Source: Candidatus Latescibacterota bacterium (GTDB lineage: Bacteria; Latescibacterota; UBA2968; GCA-2709665). From it: 64,000 nt of DNA. A program made the translations under genes and the position numbers. Location: assembly GCA_012271065.1 (NCBI GenBank), contig JAAXHE010000112.1:3784-67783 (forward strand). Direction: 5' to 3'. Below, in pieces: positions 44,257 through 52,702 of this stretch (within the stretch, counting starts at the first letter, position 1; each line of letters starts with the position of its first letter). The notes under the pieces are model-generated. The model had not been told where the DNA came from, did no database searches, and saw nothing but the letters and a program-made list of their open reading frames with translations.

Positions 44257-45603
44257 TTAGAAAAGCCGCGCCAGCAGGTCGTCTGCGAGGGTCTCCATGG
44301 CCGGGGCAGTGCCCACGCCGCCCAGAGAGGAGTTGGCCGCCCAGGTTTCGTATCCGCCCTCCTCGGAAAGGGCTCTGTCGGTACAGATGTAGCCGATGTA
44401 ACCGTTGGCGAGACTTACGACAAAGACCGGACTGGCGTGCGCCCGGGTCTTGATTCCCAGGCCGGACTCCACGAAGACCTCGCCCGGAAGCGCCACGATG
44501 GCGGCGTGGCCGAGTCTGAATGCCTGCACCTGGGCGCTCATACTGGATGGGAGCTTCGCCAGGCGTTGACATTCCATCGCGTAGATGTCCACGATGGACC
44601 GCGGGATGGGCTGACCGACGACCCAACTGAAGGGGCCTTTGTCGTATTTTGGAGGATCGTCGGGCGACGCAAGGATTTTTTCAGCCATTTCCAGGTCTTC
44701 GGGCGTGATCGTTCTGGGCGAGAAATCGAACGAACCGGCAGCGGCCGCGAGATCCAGACTATCCTGCATGTCCATCAGCTGGATTTCGGTGAGCATGTGG
44801 CCGGCCAGGACGTTGGCCATTTTCTTTGCGTGCGCATGACCGCTGTCCTTCCACCTGCGTCGACCGCTGAAGTCGATATTGTTGATCTGGCCGGACGCCG
44901 CATTCCACAGCAGGGGGACGCATTCGCCGCCCAGATAACGGCGCATCAGCCTGAAGAAGTGTCCGAAGTAATCCGCCGAGATGCCACCTCCGGCGCCGAT
45001 GTAGTGCAGGGAGTAACTGGCAATGGCCGACAGCGGATTGCCGTTCAGGTCCTCCACGTAGAACATTGCGAGTTCCGGGTCAGTGGGGCCCGAGGGTTTG
45101 ATCAGGTTTGGGTCGGCCACCCCCGGGTTCATCCGCACGGTCCCGTCCTTCATCCGCCAGCGGCGATTGAAGGCGATGCGGTCTTCCTCCACGCTTGCGA
45201 AGCCGATTCGGGCGGGTCGCAGGCGGCGGCACGCGAGTTCTGCCGCGTCCGCGATCTTGAGGTGGAGCCATTCGATATAGTCAGAATCGCCGTCCGTACC
45301 CAGCAAGTCGGCGATGCCGCCCCCACTGTGTGTGTGGGTCGCATTGATCATCGTGTTTTCGATCGGGATGCCGCACCGCTGCGCCACGCGCTGCCTTGCG
45401 CGGTCCGCGATATTCCGCGGCACGGCGATGAGATCGCAGGTGATGAAGGCGACGCGGGTATGGCCGTTGTCCAGGACGAGGGCTTTGGCCAGGAGTTCGT
45501 CGTGGACGTCATCGGCATATCCCGGCCGATGCCCCCCGGGAATGGTCACGCCCAGCCAGGGGGTGATGTTGGCCGTGGCGACGCCTGCCTGTAAAGCGCC
45601 CAT
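44257..45603 (-). CDS. Neutral/alkaline ceramidase-like protein (PF04734)
   Basis: 448 aa, full length. GVATANITPW at the N-terminus, metal-binding INATHTHSGGG near residue 90, then SYSLHYIGAGGGISADYFGHF and NAASGQINN. No signal peptide, unlike secreted ceramidases, and the block normally holding the Ser nucleophile reads ASGQINN. It is the last gene of a three-gene minus operon with an enolase-superfamily enzyme and a Gfo/Idh oxidoreductase, suggesting a sugar-acid or amide pathway rather than lipid hydrolysis. Paralogue of the gene at 1-939. Confidence 0.82.
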   Translation of the reverse strand: MGALQAGVATANITPWLGVTIPGGHRPGYADDVHDELLAKALVLDNGHTRVAFITCDLIAVPRNIADRARQRVAQRCGIPIENTMINATHTHSGGGIADLLGTDGDSDYIEWLHLKIADAAELACRRLRPARIGFASVEEDRIAFNRRWRMKDGTVRMNPGVADPNLIKPSGPTDPELAMFYVEDLNGNPLSAIASYSLHYIGAGGGISADYFGHFFRLMRRYLGGECVPLLWNAASGQINNIDFSGRRRWKDSGHAHAKKMANVLAGHMLTEIQLMDMQDSLDLAAAAGSFDFSPRTITPEDLEMAEKILASPDDPPKYDKGPFSWVVGQPIPRSIVDIYAMECQRLAKLPSSMSAQVQAFRLGHAAIVALPGEVFVESGLGIKTRAHASPVFVVSLANGYIGYICTDRALSEEGGYETWAANSSLGGVGTAPAMETLADDLLARLF

Positions 45604-45627
45604 TTGAGGTCTCCTGTTGTGGCGGGA

Positions 45628-46629
45628 TTACTCGATACTCAGAAACTCGCCGCCCCGGCGCGCGGATTCTTCCGCCATGATGCATGCTCTGGCAACGGCC
45701 AGCACGTCGGAGGTGGAGATGAAGTTCTCCTCGCCGCCTGAGAACGCGTTCACCATCGATTCCACAAAGCTGCTGTTGCGTTCAGGTGGGAACTCGGGCT
45801 CGTACGCGCCCTTGCCGTCGGCAACGATGAGCAGGCTGTCTGACGCATACGCCCTGAGGTGGGCCGATCCCTTCGTGCCCATGATGATGAAGCGCGTGTC
45901 GCCGAATGACGGAGAGTCTTCGGGAGTCAGCCAATCCGCGGTGAGCAGCGCGCAGGCTCCGGTACTCAACTGAAATGACGCCTGAATGTGGTCCATCTCA
46001 AGCTTTTGCGGGCCGTGCGTATGCCTCTTGCACGTGCCGAGCGCATGCACGCCCACGCATTCGGCGCCCGTGAGCCAGCGGACCTGGTCCACGCCGTGGC
46101 ACGCGACGTCGCTGAAGGTGCCCGTATAGATCTGCGGATCGAAATACCAGTCGGGAGCCCATGGGCCGAGCTTGTGGGGATGGGTGGAGATCAGGCTGAC
46201 GATCTCGCCGAGTTCTCCTGCGAGAATGGCTTCCCTCAGCGCGATGAAAGGCGGGTAACCACGGGAGGTATAGAACATGGTCAGGCGGATGTTGTGACGC
46301 TGGACTGCGGTTCGGATACGATCCCAATCGTCCAGAGAACGGCAGAGCGGTTTGTCCAGGAACACATGGGCGCCCGCCGCGGCGCAGGTCTCGACCATGT
46401 CCACCTTCTCGTGGTGGCCCACGCCTTCCATGACCACGTCGGCGCGTGTCGCGTCCAGCATGTCCGTCAACGTGGGATAGCGGGGGACGTCGACGTCGCG
46501 TGTGTACTGTTCGTAAAGGGCGTCGTCGTGTTCCACGATGCCGACGAGTTCCGCGTTGGAGGCGTTGACCGCGGACCTGAACATGCCGCCGATGTGTCCG
46601 TAATGGACACCCATAACACCAATTTTCAT
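45628..46629 (-). CDS. Gfo/Idh/MocA family oxidoreductase
   Basis: 333 aa. MKIGVMGVHYGHIGGM is an unusual dinucleotide loop. The catalytic motif is intact as DKPLCRS, and GTFSDVACHGVD supplies the His/Asp of the family active site. Lies 10 bp after the enolase-superfamily gene and 24 bp before the ceramidase-like gene. Confidence 0.87.
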   Translation of the reverse strand: MKIGVMGVHYGHIGGMFRSAVNASNAELVGIVEHDDALYEQYTRDVDVPRYPTLTDMLDATRADVVMEGVGHHEKVDMVETCAAAGAHVFLDKPLCRSLDDWDRIRTAVQRHNIRLTMFYTSRGYPPFIALREAILAGELGEIVSLISTHPHKLGPWAPDWYFDPQIYTGTFSDVACHGVDQVRWLTGAECVGVHALGTCKRHTHGPQKLEMDHIQASFQLSTGACALLTADWLTPEDSPSFGDTRFIIMGTKGSAHLRAYASDSLLIVADGKGAYEPEFPPERNSSFVESMVNAFSGGEENFISTSDVLAVARACIMAEESARRGGEFLSIE

Positions 46630-46639
46630 TTTCTGACTC

Positions 46640-47758
46640 CTACCCGGAATAACGTCTCACCCTTTTCCGGTCCAACTCGATCCCCAGTCCCGGTGTGGTG
46701 GGTATGGTAAGCAGGCCGGCGTCGTCGAGCTGGAAAGGTTCGGTGAGGATGTCTTCTATGTACGGCGACGGGGTGATGTACTCCACCCAGCGGGCCGTCG
46801 GATGGGCGGCGGCCAGGTGGAGGTCCGCCGCCAGGCCTACCGCGGTGTTCCATCCGTGGGTCACCAGCAGCACGTTGTGATTGCAGGCGTGCCAGAGGAT
46901 GCGGCGGGTCTCCGATAGGCCGCCGACTTTCGTGGCGTCCGGCTGAACGATATCGAAAGCGCCGCGCGCAATCCAGGCAATGAAGCTCTGTCGACGGGTC
47001 AGGACCTCGCCCCCGGCGATGGGGACAGGGGCGTTTTGACGGAGGGCGATGAATCCCTCCAGATCGTCCGGCGGCAGGGCTTCCTCGAACCAGACCACGT
47101 CGTAGTCGGCCAGCATCCGCGCGGTTTCGAGCGCCCATTTATACCCGTGCGGCCAGAACTGATCGCTGCCGCCCGCGTCGACCATCAGTTCGACATCCGG
47201 CCCCACCGTGTCTCGAGCGAGCTTGACGAGACGCTCGTCGGTGCGCCTGTCCTCGCGGCCGAAGGGTCCCCAACCGAGCTTGAGCGCGCGAAAACCCCGG
47301 GAAACGGCCGACTCCAGAGTCTGTTTGAAAGCAGCGTCATCTGCCTCGAAGAGGAGGGAGCCATAGGGCTTGATCCTGTGTCGGTAGTATCCGCCCAGGA
47401 GGCGACCCACGGGTTGTCCGCTGGCTTTGCCCAGGAGGTCCCACAATGCGATGTCGATGCCCGAAATGGCGTGCGTGACCGAGCCGCCCCGGCCCTGCCA
47501 GAAGGTCGACTGGTGGAGTTTTTCGGAGACGCGCTCCGGTTCGATGGCCGACTCGCCGATGAAGTGGGGTTTCAGAAGATCCAGCGCGGCGTCCACCAGG
47601 GCCCTGCTGGTGGCCACGCTTCCCAGGCCGGTCAGGCCGCTGTCCGTATGCACTTCCAACAGCGTGTGCAGGTTTTCCGACGGCGGCGTTTCGGCCGTCC
47701 AGCCGGATTTCGGCGTTGCGCCCATGAGGGCGATTGTCTCTATGCCTGTAATCTTCAT
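46640..47758 (-). CDS. Mandelate racemase/sugar-acid dehydratase-like enolase-superfamily enzyme
   Basis: 372 aa. Residues ALKLGWGPF carry the catalytic Lys, with metal ligands in MVDAGGSD, WFEEALPPDD and IAGGEV. The Asp-His dyad is in QPDATKVGG and VTHGWN. This is the mandelate racemase subgroup, which includes acid-sugar dehydratases. First gene of the minus operon. A perfect 21-bp inverted repeat lies 193 bp upstream. Confidence 0.88.
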   Translation of the reverse strand: MKITGIETIALMGATPKSGWTAETPPSENLHTLLEVHTDSGLTGLGSVATSRALVDAALDLLKPHFIGESAIEPERVSEKLHQSTFWQGRGGSVTHAISGIDIALWDLLGKASGQPVGRLLGGYYRHRIKPYGSLLFEADDAAFKQTLESAVSRGFRALKLGWGPFGREDRRTDERLVKLARDTVGPDVELMVDAGGSDQFWPHGYKWALETARMLADYDVVWFEEALPPDDLEGFIALRQNAPVPIAGGEVLTRRQSFIAWIARGAFDIVQPDATKVGGLSETRRILWHACNHNVLLVTHGWNTAVGLAADLHLAAAHPTARWVEYITPSPYIEDILTEPFQLDDAGLLTIPTTPGLGIELDRKRVRRYSG

Positions 47759-47950
47759 TCGGTGGAAACCAATCGGTAAAGGTGCGAAACAGGACGGTCC
47801 GGACGCTCGGGTTTTGAGAAGTTGAACCGGAAAGACATTGGCATCATGATGATTCCGCCGCGTGTGCCTATACGGGTTGGTCTACTTGCGCCAATATATG
47901 GATTCGGCGTCCTGGCTTCAACAGGAAATCGAGGCTGACTGGCGTATATC

Positions 47951-47971
47951 GATCTGCCAAAATGGCAGATC
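47951..47971. promoter_or_regulatory. Perfect 21-bp inverted repeat, possible operator
   Basis: GATCTGCCA-AAA-TGGCAGATC, 9-bp arms. On the minus strand it is followed directly by GATATACG, which resembles a -10 box, so it may be an operator for the enolase-superfamily/Gfo/ceramidase-like operon. Regulator unknown. Confidence 0.5.
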
Positions 47972-48160
47972 CCTGGCATTCGCGTGGTCCATTCGAAATC
48001 GAAATCTTTTGTCGACCGGCTTGATATATCGTAACATGATAAATTCCAATATGATAGACGCGGCACACTCTTTAAGGTACGAATGTTGCATGCTCTATGG
48101 GCCTATAACAGGTTACCGAAATCTGGCCGTCGAGTAGCAGCAAACGAGGCCGCCAGCAAA

Positions 48161-48290
48161 AAGAGGGTAGACGTAAGCCGGTAGACGGGAGAGATTGACT
48201 GCCTTGTGAGGTCTCTTTTCGTGCCGGAGGCAAGAAAGAATAAAACATCGAGCAAGGGCTTCTTCTACCGTCTACCCTCTCACCGCTTTT
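48161..48290. repeat. Dispersed repeat family 1, copy C
   Basis: Best-preserved copy. The ends are an 11-bp perfect inverted repeat, GAGGGTAGACG (48163-48173) and CGTCTACCCTC (48269-48279). The inner core is GAGATTGACTGCCTTGTGAG, then TCTCTTTTCGTGCCGGAGGC and CGAGCAAGGGCTTCTTCTAC. No coding capacity. Confidence 0.85.
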
Positions 48291-48579
48291 AGGAAACCTC
48301 TCCCCCCAACCCCCTCACCTAAAGGAAAGGGGGAGGAAAATCAACAAGGCGGGCGACCACGAGGGTCGCCCCTACAAGATCAACTGTGGCACGGGACAAA
48401 GCATGAAGCGTCTGGCGTTTCGACAGGCACGACAGGAGCGGCGAACGCAGTGGGTCACAATGAAGCGGCTAATGAATGTTGCCATATTTCCCGGACAGGG
48501 CGTTCGATTCGGCAAACCTGTCTGGAATGAACGCGATTCAATGTATCGTGATTCTTGACCAACAAAAGGAGCGAATCGA

Positions 48580-51084
48580 ATGTCGGACGAGAAAAAGCCA
48601 GAAAGCATCGAAGTCATCGACCGGACCCACGTCCCGGGCGAAGTGCCTGTATTGAGAAGCAAGGAAGTCGTCATCTTTCCCTATATGTTGTCACCATTGC
48701 TGATTGAAAGCGAACAGGCGATCCGTGCCGTGGACACGGCCGTAGACGGCGGACACCGGGTTGTTGCATTATTCGGGCAGAAACCGGGACCGGAACAGGG
48801 GAAATCCGAACCCGACGACGAGGCCGGCGACGCGGAAAGTGAAATTCAGGCCGAGGACCTGTATCAGGTTGGCACGGCGGCGCAGGTGGTGCGGATGCAG
48901 CGAACGCAGGACAACAAGCTGCAGGTTCTTGTGAACGGGATTGCCCGCGTGGGTCTTGAGGAACTGGTTCAGACCACGCCCTATCCCCTGGCGCGGGTCA
49001 GGGTGCTGGAGGGTTGGGCGGAAAAAACCTATGAGCTGGAAGCGCTCTCCCGAAACGTGCTGGGTCTGTTCAAGAAGGCGATGGATCTGGTGCCCAACGT
49101 GCCCAAAGAGCTGATGGCGGCGTTGGATTCTCTGAGCGAACAGGAACAGAAGGCGGATTTTATCGCTTCCCAGTTCAACATCAGGTTCGAGGAACGCCAG
49201 GAGGTCTTGTCCGAACTCAACCTCCGCCTGAGGTTCGAGCTGATTCACAAGTTTCTTACGCGGGAAGTCGAAATCCTGGAGCTGCGGCAGAAAATCGAGA
49301 GCGATGCGGCCGGGTCCATGGATGACGCGCAGCGCGAATACTTCCTCCGGCAGCAACTCAAGGCCATTCGCGAGGAACTGGGGGAAGGCGGAGACGAAGT
49401 CGAAGAAATGGAGGAGCTGTCTTCAAAGATCGAGGCCGCGGGCATGCCGGACGAGGCTCGAAGGGCCGCCGATCGAGAGCTTTCACGGATGGAGAAGATG
49501 CCCGGCGAATCCGCCGAATATACGGTGTCTCGAACGTATCTGGACTGGTTGGTCGAACTGCCGTGGAGCAAAGCGAGTGCAGACCGTATCGACGTGGACC
49601 GGGCGCAGAAGATTCTGGATGATGACCACTACGGGATCGAAAAGCCGAAGGATCGGATCCTGGAATATCTGGCGGTGCGCGGGCTGAAAAACGACATGCG
49701 GGGGCCGATTCTGTGCCTGGTGGGTCCTCCGGGCACGGGAAAGACGTCGCTGGGTCGTTCCGTGGCGCGTGCGCTGGACCGTACATTTGTCCGGATATCG
49801 CTGGGCGGCGTACGGGACGAATCGGAAGTCAGGGGCCACAGGCGGACCTACGTGGGCGCGCTACCCGGCCGGATCATTCAGGGATTGCGCCGGGCGGGCA
49901 CGAACAATCCGGTTTTCATGCTGGACGAGATCGACAAGCTGGGCGCCGATTTCCGGGGCGACCCGTCCGCAGCGCTGCTGGAGGTACTGGATCCCGAGCA
50001 GAATTGCCGATTCGAAGACCACTATCTGGATGTGCCGTTCGATCTATCACAGGTGATGTTCATTGCCACGGCGAATACGCTGCATACGATTCCGCACGCG
50101 CTGCTGGACCGGATGGAAATCCTTGAACTTCCGGGTTACACCGAGCAGGAAAAGCTGCATATCGCCCGCAGCTATCTGGTGCCCAGGCAGCTTGAGGAGC
50201 ACGGATTGACGGCCAGGCGGCTGGAGATCGACACCGGGGCGCTGACGGACCTGGTCCGGTACTATACCTCCGAGGCGGGGTTGCGTAACCTGGAGCGGTC
50301 GGTCGGTACGTTATGCCGCAAGGTGGCGCGCCGGTTCGCCCAGGGTCGTAAACGAAAGGTGATGGTGAAGACCGGCCACTTGCAGGAATACCTGGGGCCC
50401 CGCCAGTTTCAGCACGAAATTGCCGAGGACAACGATGAAGTGGGCGTTGCGGCGGGCCTTGCGGTGACGTCCGCGGGCGGGGACGTTATGTTTGTCGAGG
50501 CGACATTGATGCCCGGCGGCGGGAATCTGAATCTGACCGGGCAAGTCGGGGACGTGATGCAGGAATCCGTTCAGGCCGCGATGACCTACGTGCGCTCCCG
50601 ATGGGAGAGCCTGGGGCTGCAAGAAAAGTTCAACGAAGCAAGGGACGTACACATTCACGCGCCTGCGGGAGCCGTGCCCAAGGACGGTCCGTCCGCGGGG
50701 ATTACAATGGCGGCCGTACTGGCGTCAGTTTTCACGGGACGGCCGGTCCGAAAAGACGTGGCGATGACCGGAGAGATCACCCTTCGCGGCAAGGTGCTGC
50801 CGGTCGGCGGCATACGCGACAAGGTGCTGGCGGCCCACCGGGCGGGCATCCGGACGGTGATCCTGCCCGAAAAAAACCGGAAGGATCTGGAGGAAGTGCC
50901 GGACACCGTTCGCAAGGACGTGAAGCTGGTGTTCGCCGACCACATGGACAAGGTGCTGGACACGGCCCTGGTCAGAAAGAGAAGGACGCCGTCCAAGCGC
51001 CGCTCTGGGACCGCGGGGAGCAGGCCGTCCGTCCGCACCGGCAACCGACCACGCCCCGCCGTTACGGCGGATTCGGGAGAGTGA
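48580..51084 (+). CDS. lon: ATP-dependent protease Lon
   Basis: 834 aa. Substrate-binding LonN domain about 20-225 with an acidic insertion near 70-85. Central AAA+ domain with Walker A GPPGTGKT at 382-389 and Walker B VFMLDEIDK. Lon protease domain with catalytic Ser705 in PKDGPSAG and Lys748 in GGIRDKVLAAHRAG, the 43-residue spacing of E. coli Lon. The C-terminal 40 residues are Arg/Thr-rich and extra to the family. Strong AAAGGAG ribosome site. Confidence 0.96.
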   Translation: MSDEKKPESIEVIDRTHVPGEVPVLRSKEVVIFPYMLSPLLIESEQAIRAVDTAVDGGHRVVALFGQKPGPEQGKSEPDDEAGDAESEIQAEDLYQVGTAAQVVRMQRTQDNKLQVLVNGIARVGLEELVQTTPYPLARVRVLEGWAEKTYELEALSRNVLGLFKKAMDLVPNVPKELMAALDSLSEQEQKADFIASQFNIRFEERQEVLSELNLRLRFELIHKFLTREVEILELRQKIESDAAGSMDDAQREYFLRQQLKAIREELGEGGDEVEEMEELSSKIEAAGMPDEARRAADRELSRMEKMPGESAEYTVSRTYLDWLVELPWSKASADRIDVDRAQKILDDDHYGIEKPKDRILEYLAVRGLKNDMRGPILCLVGPPGTGKTSLGRSVARALDRTFVRISLGGVRDESEVRGHRRTYVGALPGRIIQGLRRAGTNNPVFMLDEIDKLGADFRGDPSAALLEVLDPEQNCRFEDHYLDVPFDLSQVMFIATANTLHTIPHALLDRMEILELPGYTEQEKLHIARSYLVPRQLEEHGLTARRLEIDTGALTDLVRYYTSEAGLRNLERSVGTLCRKVARRFAQGRKRKVMVKTGHLQEYLGPRQFQHEIAEDNDEVGVAAGLAVTSAGGDVMFVEATLMPGGGNLNLTGQVGDVMQESVQAAMTYVRSRWESLGLQEKFNEARDVHIHAPAGAVPKDGPSAGITMAAVLASVFTGRPVRKDVAMTGEITLRGKVLPVGGIRDKVLAAHRAGIRTVILPEKNRKDLEEVPDTVRKDVKLVFADHMDKVLDTALVRKRRTPSKRRSGTAGSRPSVRTGNRPRPAVTADSGE

Positions 51085-51130
51085 CGGGACGAAGGGCCAC
51101 CTCTCGCCGGCGCGTCCCATTGTCGCAACT

Positions 51131-51159
51131 GTAGGGGCAGGTTTGAAACCTGCCCCTAC
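51131..51159. repeat. 29-bp near-perfect palindrome
   Basis: GTAGGGGCAGGTTT, one G, AAACCTGCCCCTAC: 14-bp arms around a single base. It would form a very stable cruciform or hairpin 47 bp after the lon stop. No T tract follows, so it is probably a repeat rather than a terminator. Confidence 0.85.
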
Positions 51160-51255
51160 TGCGTCCGCGGATGCTTTGTGACACGGGATGCATTCCTTTG
51201 CGCTTCGGCGGCTGAATCTACTCTTACGTCTCGATGCCCGCAGGACGAAATCAAT

Positions 51256-51284
51256 GCGGGCAGACAGGAATGTCCGCCCCACCT
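51256..51284 (+). repeat. Dispersed hairpin repeat family 2, copy 3
   Basis: GCGGGCAGACAGGAATGTCC followed by GCCCCACCTT. Same GGAA-loop hairpin as copies 1 and 2. Confidence 0.8.
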
Positions 51285-51323
51285 TCGGGCTAGAGACTGC
51301 AGTCAATGAATGGAAAACGAAAA

Positions 51324-51360
51324 GGGTCGAAGCGCGCATAAGTGGCTTCGACCCTCTTTT
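51324..51360 (+). terminator. Terminator-like hairpin
   Basis: GGGTCGAAGC (51324-51333), 11-nt loop, GCTTCGACCC (51345-51354), then TCTTTT. Related hairpins lie at 52627-52649 and, degraded, near 55909-55938. It lies 240 bp after lon, far for its terminator, so it may be part of a repeat. Confidence 0.6.
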
Positions 51361-51485
51361 ATGGGACAATTGCTATTTCGCTTTCGGGGCGGGATCTCTA
51401 GCCATTTTGGTAGGGATGACGGGATCTACGACACGGTAGCGCGCACGATCAGCGGCTTATTGCGCGGACGACGCTATACCACAGG

Positions 51486-52142
51486 TCAAGGTTGTTCCGC
51501 TTCCAGAACTTCCGGATCCAGTTGATACCAGAACACCTCACCGGATTCAACGAGACCCCGTATCCGATCATCCCGGCGCAAGCCCTCAACAGCAGCAAAT
51601 GCCTATTTACCGGTAAATCTGGTAAGGAACTCGGCATTTCGGAGAGCGCGACTGGTGTCCCGTCCATTGGCGGTGAATGAGACTTCCACCGCAATGTAGC
51701 AGGGAGCGCCATTCTGATCGGTGGCTTCTATAATCAGGTCGGCGCGGCGGAAGCTTCTCAACTCATTTGCTGGAATGTCAGACGTGTCGGTAGCGTTAAT
51801 CAACTCCCACAGATCAAATTCGGTGAGGTTCTTGACCCACCGAAAGCCCATCTCACTTGCTATGAAGGGTGTCTCCCGAAGCGCGGAACTCCGTGCGTGG
51901 GCGCCTTTGAGTACACCAACGTCATTCTGGATAGACGCTACGCTGTTTTCGAGCGCGGCAGAGCACCGGTTGGTGGTCTCGACGAACCTCTGCACCTCTG
52001 CTGCAAACTATGTGAACATTTCAGACAATTCAATCAGTTCCTACGTCAACAACCGGCCACGCAGGGCATCGGCCCATTCAGGTTTGTCGTCCAGGATGCG
52101 AATGAGGTCGTCTATCGTTTGAATCGTGTTGACCGGGTTTCC
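51486..52142 (-). pseudogene. PD-(D/E)xK-like hypothetical protein interrupted by three in-frame TAG codons
   Basis: The minus frame is coherent from about 52142 to the TGA at 51486-51488, except for TAG at 52041-52043, 52008-52010 and 51603-51605. Pieces: TIQTIDDLIRILDDKPEW...GRLLT / ELIELSEMFT / FAAEVQRFVETTNR... to ADLIIEAT...CYIAVEVSFTANGRD...TRFTGK / AFAAVEGLRRDD...FWYQLDPEVLE. The coiled-coil front and E-A..IAVEVS core resemble a widespread nuclease-like family. There are no frameshifts within the body. No ATG, GTG or TTG start lies in frame ahead of the TIQTIDDL block. Decay by point mutation is most likely; amber read-through is an alternative. Confidence 0.75.
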
Positions 52143-52440
52143 TCAATGGAGGTTCTTTCCATCGCCCAATCAGAGGGACGGAAGAATAACCCACTTGCAT
52201 TCAATGTCAGTCAAATCAATAGACGGAATTCGAGCACACAGGGCAATATTGCGGCTGAAATACAGGGTCCTTCAAAAAGGCAGACACAGATGGAAAAAAT
52301 CCTTCGTCCCGCAAAATACGCAGACGCGCATGGCGGACATCGGCTAACCGCCGGTTCGAAGACGGGGCCTGCGGACAAAACGGGGCGTCTTTTATTAAAG
52401 CCGCAAGCTGTTTTATGACTGAATTGGCGCGGAAAAACAG

Positions 52441-52477
52441 GTAGACGGGCAGACGGGAATGCCCAACCCGCCTTCAG
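52441..52477 (+). repeat. Dispersed hairpin repeat family 2, copy 4 (diverged)
   Basis: GACGGGCAGACGGGAATGCC then CAACCCGCCTTC. Same order as the others but with changes in both arms. Confidence 0.6.
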
Positions 52478-52626
52478 AAAAGTTCCCTGAGAGGGCGGGC
52501 ACAGATGTGAGGAGAACATTTCGCGGATAATTCCGCGGCCTATTGTGGAAACACACAGCTGCGGCCAAATGTAGCGAAGCCGCGATTTCGCAGTAGCTGT
52601 AAACGGCGTTTAGATAAACAAGAAGA

Positions 52627-52649
52627 GTCGAAGCCTGAGCGGCTTCGAC
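52627..52649. terminator. Hairpin, possible terminator after MNT-HEPN gene
   Basis: GTCGAAGCC (52627-52635), TGAGC, GGCTTCGAC (52641-52649). On the minus strand it is followed by TCTTCTTGTTT. Related to the hairpin at 51324. Confidence 0.5.
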
Positions 52650-52702
52650 CCAGTAAATCAACGACGTACATTAAATACGCCCGGTAACGTGGAGAAGCCG
52701 GA

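Larger units (their letters stand above)
47759..48579. other. 821-bp intergenic region between divergent operons
   Basis: From left to right it holds an AT-rich promoter-like zone (47760-48060) including the inverted repeat at 47951-47971, repeat family 1 copy C (48161-48290), a C-rich/G-rich stretch, a GGGCGACC-ACGAG-GGTCGCCC hairpin (48351-48371), and the lon leader with AAAGGAGCG before the ATG. A 91-codon plus-strand frame has no family traits and atypical composition. Confidence 0.65.
51085..51485. other. Intergenic hairpin-rich region after lon
   Basis: Contains the perfect palindromic hairpin at 51131-51159, repeat family 2 copy 3 at 51256-51284, and the terminator-like hairpin at 51324-51360. 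No gene supported. Confidence 0.6.
52143..52702. other. Intergenic, repeat-bearing
   Basis: 560 bp. Repeat family 2 copy 4 (52441-52477) and a GTCGAAGCC/GGCTTCGAC hairpin (52627-52649), the latter downstream of the MNT-HEPN gene on the opposite strand. A short minus frame at 52211-52519 is repeat-derived. Confidence 0.55.

Noticed and set aside
47862..48137. 91-codon plus-strand frame in the lon upstream region
   Set aside because: Atypical composition, no ribosome site and it spans a perfect inverted repeat and AT-rich promoter-like DNA.
51188..51439. 83-codon plus-strand frame after lon
   Set aside because: Contains repeat family 2 and a terminator-like hairpin; residues match the known spurious repeat translation.
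51486..52142. Genome-wide recoding of TAG
   Set aside because: TAG is used as a normal stop by clear genes in this window (2912-2914, 12496-12498, 59641-59643), so any read-through would be gene- or element-specific.
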